Notes under the pieces: model-generated
What the model was told of the DNA's origin: nothing
The model's database searches: none
What the model saw: only the letters and a program-made list of their open reading frames with translations
Source of the DNA: Nocardia sp. SYP-A9097
GTDB taxonomy: Bacteria; Actinomycetota; Actinomycetes; Mycobacteriales; Mycobacteriaceae
Length of the DNA: 64,000 bases
Direction of reading: 5' to 3'
Assembly: GCF_009649815.1 (NCBI RefSeq)
Contig: NZ_WJIC01000002.1
Span: 372,001-436,000, forward strand
Program-made: the position numbers and the translations under genes
Part shown: positions 19,737 to 28,088 of the stretch, in pieces
Position numbering within the stretch: the first letter of the stretch is position 1
Layout: each line of letters begins with the position of its first letter

Positions 19737-20510
19737 ATGGTCGAGCCCGTGAGCGTACGAGTCGAACGCAATGGCCCCGTGACCACCGTCATCCTGCACC
19801 GCCCCGAGGCCCGCAATGCGGTCGACGGCCCCACCGCTCGCGCCCTCGCCGACGCCTTCCGCGAATTCGACGCCGACCCCGACGCGGCGGTCGCGGTGCT
19901 CTGGGGCGACGGCGGCACCTTCTGCGCGGGCGCGGACCTGAAGGCGCTCGGCACCGATCGCTCCAACCAGGTCACCGAGGACGGCGACGGCCCGATGGGC
20001 CCCACCCGGATGATCCTGTCCAAGCCTGTCATCGCGGCGGTCTCCGGCTTCGCGGTCGCGGGCGGCCTGGAGCTCGCACTGTGGTGTGATCTGCGAATCG
20101 CGGAGCAGGACAGCACTTTCGGTGTCTTCTGCCGCCGCTGGGGCGTACCGCTCATCGACGGCGGTACCGTGCGCCTGCCGCGCATTATCGGCACCGGCCG
20201 CGCCATGGATCTGATTCTCACCGGCCGCCCGGTGGATGCCGCCGAGGCGCTGCAGATCGGTCTGGCCACCCAGGTCGTCCCGACCGGCGAATCCCGCCGC
20301 GCCGCAGAGGAGCTCGCATTGCAACTGGCCGCGCTCCCGCAAACCTGCCTCCGCTCGGACCGCATGTCCGTCCTGGAACAGGACGGCCTCGACGAGCCCA
20401 CCGCCATCACCAATGAACTCCACCATGGCCTGAAGGCTCTCGCCGACGGCGCATTGGATGGCGCCCAGCGGTTCACCTCCGGTGCGGGCCGCCACGGCCA
20501 GCCCACCTGA
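19737..20510 (+). CDS. Crotonase/enoyl-CoA hydratase family protein
   Basis: The 257-aa protein has the crotonase fold: RPEARNAVDG, oxyanion-hole segment AGADLKALG and GFAVAGGLELALWCDLRIA. Aligned by eye to rat enoyl-CoA hydratase, the two catalytic glutamates appear replaced: the Glu144 position falls on the C of VFCRRWGVP and Glu164 on the D of RAMDLIL. A simple hydratase function is therefore doubtful; this is common in the mycobacterial EchA paralogues. Start ATG at 19737, with a GTG at 19749 as alternative. It is divergent from the TetR/AidB-like operon, suggesting linked fatty-acid or branched-chain metabolism. Confidence 0.85.
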   Translation: MVEPVSVRVERNGPVTTVILHRPEARNAVDGPTARALADAFREFDADPDAAVAVLWGDGGTFCAGADLKALGTDRSNQVTEDGDGPMGPTRMILSKPVIAAVSGFAVAGGLELALWCDLRIAEQDSTFGVFCRRWGVPLIDGGTVRLPRIIGTGRAMDLILTGRPVDAAEALQIGLATQVVPTGESRRAAEELALQLAALPQTCLRSDRMSVLEQDGLDEPTAITNELHHGLKALADGALDGAQRFTSGAGRHGQPT

Positions 20511-20630
20511 CGCCGAGCGTGCACCCACGGCGGTGACACGCCGTGCCCCGCCGCCAGACGTGCACACTCGCCAGTCCACCGAAATCACAGGCAGGCGACT
20601 TCACAGGGTGGCCCGGTACGCTGCCCTGCG

Positions 20631-21866
20631 ATGAATCGGCTGAGTGTGGTGGACGAAATGTTCCTGCGGGCGCATCGAGGTATGGGTACCCCGATCGCAC
20701 TACAGGGCCTTTGGCGTACCGCCGGTCCGGTCGATCCGGAATTACTGGCACGGATTCACGAGGCCCTGCGCACAGGCCCACTCGGGCGGCGCGTGGTGCG
20801 CACCCGAGTGCCCGGAGCGCGCCCGCGCTGGCAGGCCACCGGATGGGCGCATCCGCCGGCGGTGACCGCCACGGCGATTCCGACTGCGGCGCTACTGGAT
20901 TGGGCCGACGTACAGGGCGAGGACCTCGATCCCGAAGTCGGTCCGGGGTGGCGGTTGTCCACGACCGAGCTCATCGAAGGCGGCTGCGTAATGTCGCTGA
21001 CCTGCTCACACACCCTGGCGGACGGCCGCGCACTGACCCTGGCCATCGACCATGCGCTGGCAGGTACACCATTGGCGGCACCTGTTGCGGGACCTACGGA
21101 TTGGGCAGATGCCCGCAAGCAGTGGGCCACCGTGCTCGGCGGCACCGCTCGCGCCCTGCGTCGTGGACTACCCGCGCGCCCCGCCCCACCTGCCGACCGA
21201 AAAGCGCTGGTCACCAACGCATCCTCCGGCCCGATCACCCGCAGCGCCATCATCCAGGTGCCCGCCCGGGAGTGGAATCGCGTGGCGGTCGCGCACGACG
21301 GCACCGCGAACAGCCTCTTCGTCCACATCATCGCGAACATGCTGTGGGACAGTGGATTCCCCGAGCCGACCATAGCCGCGAGCCTGCCCGTAGACACCCG
21401 CGACGAACCCCGCGTCGACAACGATATGGCCATGACCGAAATCGCCATCACCCGCGCCGACACCCCCGCCACCCTGCGCCGTAAGGCCCGCACCGCCTAC
21501 GAACACCGCATGACCAGCCCCGGCGGCATCCCCGAGGAGCTCCTGCAGGTAATCCCCGAACGCTGGGCCCACACCCTCGCCAAGGGCGCCGGCGAACGAG
21601 ACATCCTCTGCTCCAACATAGGAACCCTCCCCGACTCCCTCCTCACCCTCGGCCCCCACCCCTGCACCGGCGTAGCCGCCCGAGCCATCCACCCCGGCCT
21701 ACGCCCGAATCAACTCCCCCGCACCAGACTCTCCGGCTACCTCACCCGCATAGCCGACACCTACACCCTCTCGGTGGTAAGCCTCGACCCCGACGCACCC
21801 GAACCCCCCGCCGTCCTCACCGAACGGGCGCTCACCGCACTGGGTCTCACAGCGCACTGCTGGTGA
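20631..21866 (+). CDS. HXXXD-type acyltransferase-like protein (WS/DGAT or condensation-like)
   Basis: The 411-aa cytosolic protein begins MNRLSVVDEMFLRAHRGMGTPI, which resembles the start of wax-ester synthase/DGAT and condensation-like acyltransferases. A catalytic H-x3-D motif is visible as SHTLADG near residue 126, with the flanking SLTCSHTLADGRAL pattern. The C-terminal half contains NSLFVHIIANMLWDSG, ASLPVDTRDEP and a gatekeeper-like DILCSNIGTLP (compare SNVPGP in WS/DGAT). The acceptor cannot be predicted. It is shorter than typical WS/DGAT (about 460-480 aa). It stands alone between the crotonase and a converging flavoprotein gene; the 120-bp upstream gap shows no obvious operator. 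Confidence 0.7.
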   Translation: MNRLSVVDEMFLRAHRGMGTPIALQGLWRTAGPVDPELLARIHEALRTGPLGRRVVRTRVPGARPRWQATGWAHPPAVTATAIPTAALLDWADVQGEDLDPEVGPGWRLSTTELIEGGCVMSLTCSHTLADGRALTLAIDHALAGTPLAAPVAGPTDWADARKQWATVLGGTARALRRGLPARPAPPADRKALVTNASSGPITRSAIIQVPAREWNRVAVAHDGTANSLFVHIIANMLWDSGFPEPTIAASLPVDTRDEPRVDNDMAMTEIAITRADTPATLRRKARTAYEHRMTSPGGIPEELLQVIPERWAHTLAKGAGERDILCSNIGTLPDSLLTLGPHPCTGVAARAIHPGLRPNQLPRTRLSGYLTRIADTYTLSVVSLDPDAPEPPAVLTERALTALGLTAHCW

Positions 21867-21886
21867 ACGGTCACAAGGATCAACGA

Positions 21887-22588
21887 TTATCGGGATGGGT
21901 GACCTTCATCAAGGTGACCAGACCAGGTCCTGGCTCGAACATGTTGTGGGACTTCGATTCCCGGTTCCAGGTCGGTGGAGGAGATGGGGGTGTCCCAGAT
22001 CTGACGGAGGGGAAGAACGCCGGCCCAGGTGCCGCCGGTGGTGATGTCGGATTCGTCGTCGCGGGGGCCGCCGGTGCGCAGTTTGACCGAGGCTTCGGTC
22101 AGGTCGAGGGCCAGGACCGTGGTGGCGGCCATTTCCTTTTTGCTGGGTGGGCGGACGGTGTCCCAGGAGCCGGGGGCTACGTGTTCGACTATGACGCGCA
22201 GGGCGCGCATGCGTTCGTCCGGATCGGTGAGTTCCATTGGGCGGGCGTGGATTACGGCCGAGCGGTAGTTCATGGAGAAGTGCATGGCCGAGCGGGCGTA
22301 GACGATGCCGTCCAGGTGAGTGACCGCTACCGAGACGTCGCCGGTCATGGCGGCGCGTAGGTTGCCCGCGCCGGTGGAGCCGTGCAGGTACAGGGTGTCG
22401 CCCTCGCGGCCGTAGGTGGTGGGAATTACGACCGGGCTGCCGCCGAGGATGACGCCCAGGTGGCACAGGAGTCCGGCGTCGAGTACCGCGTCCAACTCGA
22501 CGCGGTCGGTGGCTCCGCGCTCCTTCGAGCGGGTGAGCGCACTGCGCGGGGTGGGTGACAATGGGGTCCGGGTCGCTGGCTCGGTCAT
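21887..22588 (-). CDS. Pyridoxamine 5'-phosphate oxidase-like flavin split-barrel protein
   Basis: A 233-aa protein. The ATG at 22588 is chosen because MTEPATRTPLSPTPRSALTR opens the conserved region; the longer frame adds 35 unsupported residues. The split-barrel core is seen in VLDAGLLCHLGVILGGSPVVIPTTYGREGD, LYLHGSTGAGNL and VCVAVTHLDGIVYARSAMHFSMNYRS-type segments, the FMN-contacting region in this family. Members reduce F420/FMN-dependent substrates or act in nitroimidazole resistance-like roles; the substrate here is unknown. It is divergent from the DUF4184 gene. Confidence 0.83.
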   Translation of the reverse strand: MTEPATRTPLSPTPRSALTRSKERGATDRVELDAVLDAGLLCHLGVILGGSPVVIPTTYGREGDTLYLHGSTGAGNLRAAMTGDVSVAVTHLDGIVYARSAMHFSMNYRSAVIHARPMELTDPDERMRALRVIVEHVAPGSWDTVRPPSKKEMAATTVLALDLTEASVKLRTGGPRDDESDITTGGTWAGVLPLRQIWDTPISSTDLEPGIEVPQHVRARTWSGHLDEGHPSR

Positions 22589-22672
22589 ATGACCAGCATT
22601 GCGCGCGCAGTGGCATTGCTGAATAGCCAATCTGCCGCAATATCGAAGGACCACTTGGCCGGGGGAGATTTC

Positions 22673-23359
22673 GTGCCGTTCACACTCGCGCATCCGGCGG
22701 CGGTGCTGCCGCTGGCCCGCAAACTATGGCTTCCCGGCCTGGTCGCGGGCAGTATCGCACCGGATGTGCCGTACTTTCTGCCGGTAGGTGTCGACGGCGA
22801 GCTGACGCATTCGCTACTCGGACTGCCGGTCGATCTGGCGCTCGGAGTGGCCCTGCTCGCGCTCGGATGGGTTATCCACAGGCCGATCCTCGGCCTGCTC
22901 GGCAAAGCGGCGACACCACCCCGCACCACTTGGTGGCGAGCAGTCGCGGCAATCACGGTCGGCATTCCGACCCATCTGGCATGGGATGCGTTCACCCACA
23001 CCGACGGCCCGGTGGTGCAGCACTGGGAGTTGATGCGCGAGCCGGTGGTGGGACCGCATCGCGTGTACAACGTGATCGGCTACCTCTCCTCCATTGGTGG
23101 CCTACTGGTCCTCGCCTGGTTCAGTGCCCGCTGGTACCACCGCGCGCAGCCCGGACCGACAGCCGCACAACGCAACTGGGTGCTGACCGGAATCGCGCTG
23201 GTCGCGGCGGCGGGCGCGCTCCTGGCGAGCACCGATCCGGTCGTCGATATCAGCCTCTACGACGCCGTCCGCCACCTGCTCGTCGGCGCAATACAAAGCG
23301 CCGCCGTAGCTTTCGGAGTGTGGGCACTGGTCGCGAGCGCACTGCCCCGCTCCGGCTGA
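22673..23359 (+). CDS. DUF4184 family membrane protein
   Basis: 228 aa from a GTG at 22673, chosen because a strong GGGGGAG ribosome binding site lies just upstream and the family begins MPFTLAHPAAVLPL. The longer ATG at 22589 would abut the divergent start of the neighbouring gene and add 28 residues. The N-terminal motif PFTLAHPAAVLP-KLWLPGLVAGSIAPD is diagnostic. At least five hydrophobic helices are visible; HLAWDAFTH near residue 105 contains conserved His/Asp residues resembling zinc-dependent membrane hydrolases such as YdjM/YbcI. Function unknown. Confidence 0.82.
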   Translation: MPFTLAHPAAVLPLARKLWLPGLVAGSIAPDVPYFLPVGVDGELTHSLLGLPVDLALGVALLALGWVIHRPILGLLGKAATPPRTTWWRAVAAITVGIPTHLAWDAFTHTDGPVVQHWELMREPVVGPHRVYNVIGYLSSIGGLLVLAWFSARWYHRAQPGPTAAQRNWVLTGIALVAAAGALLASTDPVVDISLYDAVRHLLVGAIQSAAVAFGVWALVASALPRSG

Positions 23360-23443
23360 CAGCCGTCACATCACACGCTAAGGTGACCTCCGCGGCCGTA
23401 AAACGCTGCAAAATAATGTGATTCAGGTATTACTGGGGGATCG

Positions 23444-24610
23444 TTGATCGGCAGAATCGCGGCGGCCGCACTCACCACGGCCGCACTATTGACCACGGGT
23501 ACAGCCGTCTCCGCCGCCGCGCCAGTGGGCGTGACGGTGCTGCCGCGGCCGAGCGGCCAATTCCAGGTCGGCACAACGACTCTGCACCTGGTCGACCAGG
23601 GTCGCCCCGATCCCTTCCAGCCGGATCGCCCGCGCGAGCTCATGGTGTCGGTGTTCTATCCGGCCATGGCCACCGAGCGGTTTCCCCGCGCGCACTATGT
23701 ATCCACGGAGTTGGTACCCGATATTCAGCGCCGGCTGGGAATCGAACTGCCTGGGCTGCTGACCAATTCGTACACCGACGCACCGGCACTGCGCGACGGC
23801 CGCTTTCCGGTGGTCCTCTACACCCCCGGTGCCGGGGTATCCCGATTGCTGGGCACCGGCCTCGCCGAGGATCTCGCCAGTCGCGGATATGTGGTCGTCA
23901 CAATGGATCACACCTACGAGGGTCCGGCGGTGGAATTCCCCGGTGGGCGCATCACATCGGCCGCGCCCATGCCGGAGGGTTTCGTACCTTCGGTCCGCAA
24001 GAAGTACATCGCGGCCCGACTGCTCGATATCCGATTCGTCGTCGATTCGCTCACCAGGCTGGCGGCCGGTACCGATCCCGATGCCGAGAACCGCTGGCTA
24101 CCAACCGGTCTCGCGGGGGCACTGGATCCGGATCGGATCGGGATCGTCGGCCACTCGTCCGGCGGGTACGCCGCCGTGGAGGCGATGCACGATGACCGGC
24201 GCATCAGCGCCGCGGTCGATCTCGACGGGCAGATCGGGGTGGACGAGGATTTCGGCCAAGCCGCCACCGAGGGTGTGGATCGCCCGGTGCTCGTCATGAC
24301 CAGCCGGCAGATCGAGGAGGTGGGCGACGCGAATCCTTCCCTGGATGCCTTCTGGCAGCACGGCACCGGCTGGAAACGCCAACTCACCATGAGCAATTCG
24401 GCGCACTACGACTACACCGATATGCCGACTCTGGTGCCCGATGCCGTGCGCCCCGCCGCCAAGACGTACTTCGGTCCGATCCCCGCGGCACGGGCCGCCG
24501 ATCTGACGCACACCTATGTGTCCGCGCTCTTCGACAAGTTCCTGCGCAATGACTCGAATACCGCGCTCGACCACCCCGGCACCGACCCGGAAATCACCAC
24601 CCTCCGCTGA
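23444..24610 (+). CDS. Secreted alpha/beta hydrolase, PAF-acetylhydrolase-like
   Basis: A 388-aa exported protein. The start is a TTG at 23444, supported by a CTGGGGGAT ribosome binding site and a clear signal peptide (MIGRIAAAALTTAALLTTGTAVSAAA, cleavage near residue 26). The hydrolase core includes FPVVLYTPGAG (oxyanion-hole strand), the nucleophile elbow GHSSGGYAA near residue 220 (Ser in GxSxG), DLDGQIG for the acid, and a late His in SNSAHYDYTD. The layout matches platelet-activating-factor acetylhydrolase-like lipases. Natural substrate unknown; extracytoplasmic ester or lipid hydrolysis is inferred. Confidence 0.85.
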   Translation: MIGRIAAAALTTAALLTTGTAVSAAAPVGVTVLPRPSGQFQVGTTTLHLVDQGRPDPFQPDRPRELMVSVFYPAMATERFPRAHYVSTELVPDIQRRLGIELPGLLTNSYTDAPALRDGRFPVVLYTPGAGVSRLLGTGLAEDLASRGYVVVTMDHTYEGPAVEFPGGRITSAAPMPEGFVPSVRKKYIAARLLDIRFVVDSLTRLAAGTDPDAENRWLPTGLAGALDPDRIGIVGHSSGGYAAVEAMHDDRRISAAVDLDGQIGVDEDFGQAATEGVDRPVLVMTSRQIEEVGDANPSLDAFWQHGTGWKRQLTMSNSAHYDYTDMPTLVPDAVRPAAKTYFGPIPAARAADLTHTYVSALFDKFLRNDSNTALDHPGTDPEITTLR

Positions 24611-24678
24611 CCGATCCCGGCCGGTATGAGTGGCAGGCTGTAGTGGCCAGAATTCCGGATCGAGGGGAGGCCACTTCG

Positions 24679-26091
24679 GTGACAGCCGGCGGCAAAAACT
24701 GTGCGGTGGTGGTGGACGACCTGCCGCTGGTGATCGACCGGGCCTCGAGCGCGCCGCTCGCGGTACAGATCGCGGATGGTTTACGCGGCGCCGCGACCAC
24801 CGGGGTGCTGCGGGGCGGAGACAGATTGCCCTCCTCGCGGGAGTTGGCGGTACGGCTCGGGGTGAGCCGGACCGTGGTCACCGCGGCCTATGACCAGTTG
24901 CATGCCGAGGGATGGTTGAGTGGGCGACACGGGTCCGGGACCTATCTGACGGCCTCGCCGGAGCCGGTGGCGGAGCAAACGGCGCCTGCCCGTCGAGCCG
25001 ATCTCCTGGTCGGACTGCTCGATCTGGGTGCGGGTGCGCCATGTATCGAGGTGATCGATCGCGCCGCCTGGCGGCGCGCTTGGCGAGCCGTAGCGGATCG
25101 AAATCCGTTGGTGCGCAAGGAACGCGCGGGTGAGCCCGATTATCGGGAGGCGGTGGCGGAACACCTCCTGCGACATCGCGGGCTGGCCGCGGGCAGCGGC
25201 AGTGTGGTGCTGTCGACGGCCGGAACCAGTACGGCGGTAGGTGAACTCGCGGCCGCGCTGCTGCGGCCCGGCGATGTGGCCGCCATCGAGGATCCCGGAT
25301 ACTCCAGGGCCGCAGGAGCATTCCAGGCCGCGGGCGTGCGCCTGGTACCGGTCCCGGTGGATGCCGACGGCCTGCGGGTCGACCAACTGCCCCTCGATAC
25401 CAAAATGGTGTATTGCACTCCCGCACACCAGTTTCCGCTCGGTGCGCGGATGCCCGCGGCGCGTCGTATCGAGCTGATCGAATTCGCCCGCCGCACCGGC
25501 GCGCTCATTATCGAAGACGACTACGACGGCGAATTGCGTTATGACACCGCCCCTTTGCCACTGCTCGCCGCGCTCGCCCCGGAGCTGGTCGTACACCTGG
25601 GCACCACCAGCAAGATCCTCTCGCCCACCCTCGGCGTGGGCTGGCTGGTGGCCGCCCCGGCCGTAACCGATGCGGTGCTGGCGTATCGCGAGCTCACCGG
25701 TACCGGCCCGGCCCCGGCCGGTCAGCAGGTGGTGGCCGAGCTGGCCCGCAATGGTGATCTGGCCCGGCACCTGCGCCGCCTGCGCCGGGAGATGCCGCTG
25801 CGCCGCGCCCTCGTGGTCGAGGAGTTGCAGCGGCGCGGCCTCACGGTGCGCGGTGATGACGCGGGCTCGCATCTGGTGGTGCCGCTGTCCTCGGCCGCGC
25901 AGGAGGAGGCCGCCATCGCCGCGGCGGCCGCGACCGGGGTGTATCTGGACGGTCTGGGCCGCCATACCCGCGGTCCTCGACACACCTTCGGGATAGCGCT
26001 CGGTTATGCGGCCCTGTCCCGGGCGGAGTTACCGGTCGCGGTGCGCTCGGCGGGGGATGCCTTGGCACGGGTCGTACAGTGGAGCGCATGA
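24679..26091 (+). CDS. MocR/PdxR-type GntR regulator fused to aminotransferase domain
   Basis: 470 aa from a GTG at 24679, favoured by a GAGGGGAGG ribosome binding site; a GTG at 24643 would add 12 residues. The N-terminal winged helix reads SAPLAVQIADGLRGAATTGVL-GDRLPSSRELAVRLGVSRTVV. The class-I aminotransferase-like domain holds the PLP-site features IEDPGYSRAAGAF, VYCTPAHQFPLGARM, IIEDDYDGELRYD and the PLP lysine in TTSKILSPTLGVGW. Such proteins sense PLP or amino-acid derivatives and usually control a divergent gene; here the partner is not evident, since the neighbour DUF2630 overlaps its stop codon and runs the same way. Confidence 0.9.
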   Translation: MTAGGKNCAVVVDDLPLVIDRASSAPLAVQIADGLRGAATTGVLRGGDRLPSSRELAVRLGVSRTVVTAAYDQLHAEGWLSGRHGSGTYLTASPEPVAEQTAPARRADLLVGLLDLGAGAPCIEVIDRAAWRRAWRAVADRNPLVRKERAGEPDYREAVAEHLLRHRGLAAGSGSVVLSTAGTSTAVGELAAALLRPGDVAAIEDPGYSRAAGAFQAAGVRLVPVPVDADGLRVDQLPLDTKMVYCTPAHQFPLGARMPAARRIELIEFARRTGALIIEDDYDGELRYDTAPLPLLAALAPELVVHLGTTSKILSPTLGVGWLVAAPAVTDAVLAYRELTGTGPAPAGQQVVAELARNGDLARHLRRLRREMPLRRALVVEELQRRGLTVRGDDAGSHLVVPLSSAAQEEAAIAAAAATGVYLDGLGRHTRGPRHTFGIALGYAALSRAELPVAVRSAGDALARVVQWSA

Positions 26092-26333
26092 GCGAACAGG
26101 ACATCCTCGCGCGCATCAAAACCCTGGTAGACCGTGAGCACGAATTGCGCACGCGGAGCACGCAGGGCGAGATCGATCCGGAGGCGGAACGCCGTCAGCT
26201 CGCCGAGCTCGAGGTCGCCCTCGACCGGTGCTGGGACCTGCTCCGGCAGCGTCGCGCCCGCCTCGATCAGGGCCGCAATCCGGAGGAGGCGCAGTCGTCC
26301 TCCGCCCGCCAGGTCGAGGGTTATCTGCAGTAG
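26088..26333 (+). CDS. DUF2630 family protein
   Basis: 81-aa protein whose ATG at 26088 overlaps the stop of the MocR gene (ATGA), implying translational coupling. The sequence MSEQDILARIKTLVDREHELRT-EIDPEAERRQLAELEVALDRCWDLLRQRRA is charged and helical, the DUF2630 pattern; function unknown. Before the island inserted, the carboxylesterase gene now at 31290 would have begun about 65 bp downstream of this stop. Confidence 0.87.
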   Translation: MSEQDILARIKTLVDREHELRTRSTQGEIDPEAERRQLAELEVALDRCWDLLRQRRARLDQGRNPEEAQSSSARQVEGYLQ

Positions 26334-26383
26334 TTCCCCGCCGAGGGCGGCCGGATTTATCGAACGATCCGCCCGCCCATCCC

Positions 26384-26405
26384 GCTACCATCGGTTGATG
26401 GTGGC
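26384..26405 (+). repeat. Left direct repeat (attL-like), identical to 31276-31297
   Basis: 22 bp identical to the right copy. Its centre is a perfect inverted repeat ACCATC-GGTT-GATGGT, the kind of dyad a tyrosine recombinase core site has. It contains an ATG (26398) that reads MVA and then diverges from the esterase. Confidence 0.8.
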
Positions 26406-26443
26406 CAGGACACCATATTCATTACTGGTCAGAGCCTCAGTGA

Positions 26444-26770
26444 CTAAGCCGCTGAGGCAACAGATTCCAGCTTTGTTCCAGGATTGCAGGGGTCGAGCAG
26501 TTCGAGCGCCTCTACGTTGTCGACCGCTACATGCCTCCGCCCGTTCGGATTGATGTAGTGACGCTGAGCGATCGACCCGTTACCCTCCGCATGACCCAAC
26601 TGCGCGCTCACACGTTCGTCATCGCCGGTCTGATCTGCTACGAATGTCGCGACGGTATCCCGAAGGTTCGACCAGACGAACCATTCGTGGTGCTCGGTGC
26701 ATCCCTGCTTCGGTGCTGAGTTGGCGTTGACGTCGACGCAAATCGGGCGGCCATAAAGTGTAGCTCTACA
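26444..26770 (-). pseudogene. C-terminal relic of a tyrosine recombinase/phage integrase
   Basis: Read on the minus strand from about 26770 to a TAG at 26444, the frame is open and contains, in order, NLRDTVATF (arm around the second catalytic Arg), QLGHA (third catalytic box) and QRHYI with the nucleophile-type Tyr, then a short tail. These are the C-terminal landmarks of XerC/D-like integrases. The His of the HxxR box reads Ser, and nothing recognisable of the N-terminal two thirds remains, because the membrane-protein gene begins there. The relic ends 39 bp from the left repeat, the usual place for an int gene. The frame has no start codon of its own. Confidence 0.7.
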
Positions 26771-26802
26771 CTGTTGACACAGTGGGTGCGCGGTGGTTGA
26801 GT
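26759..26802 (+). promoter_or_regulatory. Putative promoter/operator of the island membrane-protein gene
   Basis: Two tandem inverted repeats: TGTAG-CT-CTACA (26759-26770) and ACTGT-TGAC-ACAGT (26770-26783). The second overlaps a consensus -35 TTGACA at 26774-26779; 17 bp on lies a weak -10 TTGAGT (26797-26802). The GTG at 26815 would then have a very short leader. Confidence 0.4.
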
Positions 26803-26814
26803 GAGCACTACAGC

Positions 26815-27408
26815 GTGGATCTGGTGGGTAGCACAGTGATCGTCATCATCGGGCTTGTCGTTCTGGTCGCCGCCGTCATGGTCGGGCTTGCAGGGGTGCT
26901 GGCCAACGGGGGTGTCAACCATGTGTTGACCGATAATTTCGCCGTGTTCGGCTACCACGTGACCGGCTCGACCGGCCTGTTATTTCTCTACGGAACCGTG
27001 GTCGGCGCGGCCGGACTGGCCGGAATGAGCCTGCTGTTGGCTGGCGCCCGGCGCACCGCCCGCCTCGGCCGCACCGCGCGCAGCGAACTCGAGCAGTCGC
27101 GCCACGAGACCGCCGCGGTGAGCCGGGACCGCGACGACCTCGCTGACCGGCAGCCCCACCTCGACGAGCAACGGCGGCGCACCACTGCATCCCCCGGTCT
27201 CGATGGCACGCGAGGTCCCGAGATACCGGAGCCGACGGTGCTGCGCGTCGCGACCGATTCCACTTTTTCGGATTCGGCAACCGATCGAGGGACCACCACG
27301 CCATCGGCAAACCACACGTCGGGCGCGGCTGACGCCACCTGCGATAGATGTTCGCCGCGTCCGCGACGACAGCACACGCGAAAGGGACCACCCCATGAGC
27401 ATCGGTAA
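26815..27408 (+). CDS. Two-helix membrane protein with charged C-terminal tail
   Basis: About 197 aa from a GTG at 26815; a GTG at 26782 (+11 residues) is an alternative and no clear Shine-Dalgarno supports either. Two transmembrane helices are evident (STVIVIIGLVVLVAAVMVGL and LLFLYGTVVGAAGLAGMSLLL), followed by a basic/acidic segment predicted helical (RSELEQSRHETAAVSRDRDD) and a low-complexity tail. The layout recalls LapA-type or phage-holin-like envelope proteins common beside CsbD genes, but no family is firmly recognised. Its end overlaps the CsbD start by 14 bp, so the genes are coupled. Confidence 0.6.
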   Translation: MDLVGSTVIVIIGLVVLVAAVMVGLAGVLANGGVNHVLTDNFAVFGYHVTGSTGLLFLYGTVVGAAGLAGMSLLLAGARRTARLGRTARSELEQSRHETAAVSRDRDDLADRQPHLDEQRRRTTASPGLDGTRGPEIPEPTVLRVATDSTFSDSATDRGTTTPSANHTSGAADATCDRCSPRPRRQHTRKGPPHEHR

Positions 27409-27568
27409 GAAGATCGCACACAAGGCCGAAGCCGCCAAGGGCGTCGCCAAGAAACTGGTTGGCCGGGGCACCGGCAACGCTCGCCTGCGGACCGAGGGTC
27501 GTATCGATCAGGCCAAGGGCAACACCAAGCAGGCCGGGGCAAAGATGAAGGACGCCTTCAAGCACTGA
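27395..27568 (+). CDS. CsbD family stress-response protein
   Basis: 57 aa, hydrophilic and lysine-rich: MSIGKKIAHKAEAAKGVAKKLVGR, then RIDQAKGNTKQAGAKMKDAFKH. The repeated GxAK/KGNxKQA pattern is the CsbD signature. CsbD genes are induced by general stress (sigma-B-type) in Gram-positives; the molecular role is unknown. The ATG at 27395 is used because upstream in-frame codons encode no conserved residues. It is the second gene of an apparent operon of small stress/envelope proteins in the island. Confidence 0.88.
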   Translation: MSIGKKIAHKAEAAKGVAKKLVGRGTGNARLRTEGRIDQAKGNTKQAGAKMKDAFKH

Positions 27569-27639
27569 CGCCACACGCAACCGCTGGTGTGGCCCACCCG
27601 CACAGCCTGTCACTTCGCCACCGAAACCAGGTAACGACC

Positions 27640-27795
27640 ATGATCATTCTCGGAGTCATCCTACTTATCGTCGGGTTCCTATTCGGTATCCAGATCCTGT
27701 GGACCATCGGGATCGTTGTCCTCATCATCGGTCTCGTGTTGCTGCTGTTGGGGTCGATGGGCCGCGCCGTCGGCGGGCGACGCCACTACTACTGA
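27640..27795 (+). CDS. DUF6131 family small membrane protein
   Basis: 51 aa beginning MIILGVILLIVGFLFG at the ATG at 27640, with two hydrophobic helices (IILGVILLIVGFLFG and TIGIVVLIIGLVLLLLG) and the conserved tail GSMGRAVGGRRHYY. This composition is characteristic of DUF6131 peptides of mycobacteria and relatives. Function unknown. Seventy-one bp separate it from the CsbD stop, and it lies in the same-strand series of small stress-type genes. Confidence 0.82.
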   Translation: MIILGVILLIVGFLFGIQILWTIGIVVLIIGLVLLLLGSMGRAVGGRRHYY

Positions 27796-27836
27796 CGCCC
27801 GATCCTTATTCATTCATCGACTTCAGGAGGCCAGTA

Positions 27837-28037
27837 ATGCGCTGGCTGACACTACTGGTGCTGGTATGGCTGATCATCGGCGCGATCGCCGCCGGGCAAC
27901 GCGGATACATCACCCACGCCGAACAGAACTGCGCGGGTCTCGGGACCATCGCGGTGACCGTGCTCGCAGGACCACTGAACTATGCCGGGGTCAATCCCAA
28001 GGTGACCAACTGCCATGTGCCCCAACCCAGCGGCTGA
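27837..28037 (+). CDS. Small membrane protein of unknown function
   Basis: 66 aa with a textbook AGGAGG ribosome binding site 6 bp before the ATG at 27837. One N-terminal hydrophobic helix (LTLLVLVWLIIGAIAAG), then GYITHAEQNCAGLGTIAVTVLAGPLNYAGVNPKV, which has a second weakly hydrophobic stretch and two cysteines. Similar short proteins accompany DUF6131 genes in mycobacteria; no function is known. It follows DUF6131 by 41 bp. Confidence 0.72.
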   Translation: MRWLTLLVLVWLIIGAIAAGQRGYITHAEQNCAGLGTIAVTVLAGPLNYAGVNPKVTNCHVPQPSG

Positions 28038-28088
28038 CAACATCAATGCCCGTGGTCGACCGAACCCACACGCTCGTCCTCGACGGCG

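Noticed and set aside
26338..26553. Plus-strand short ORFs around the left repeat (MVARTPYSLL...)
   Set aside because: Explained by the duplicated esterase start codon followed by unrelated DNA and the antisense integrase relic.
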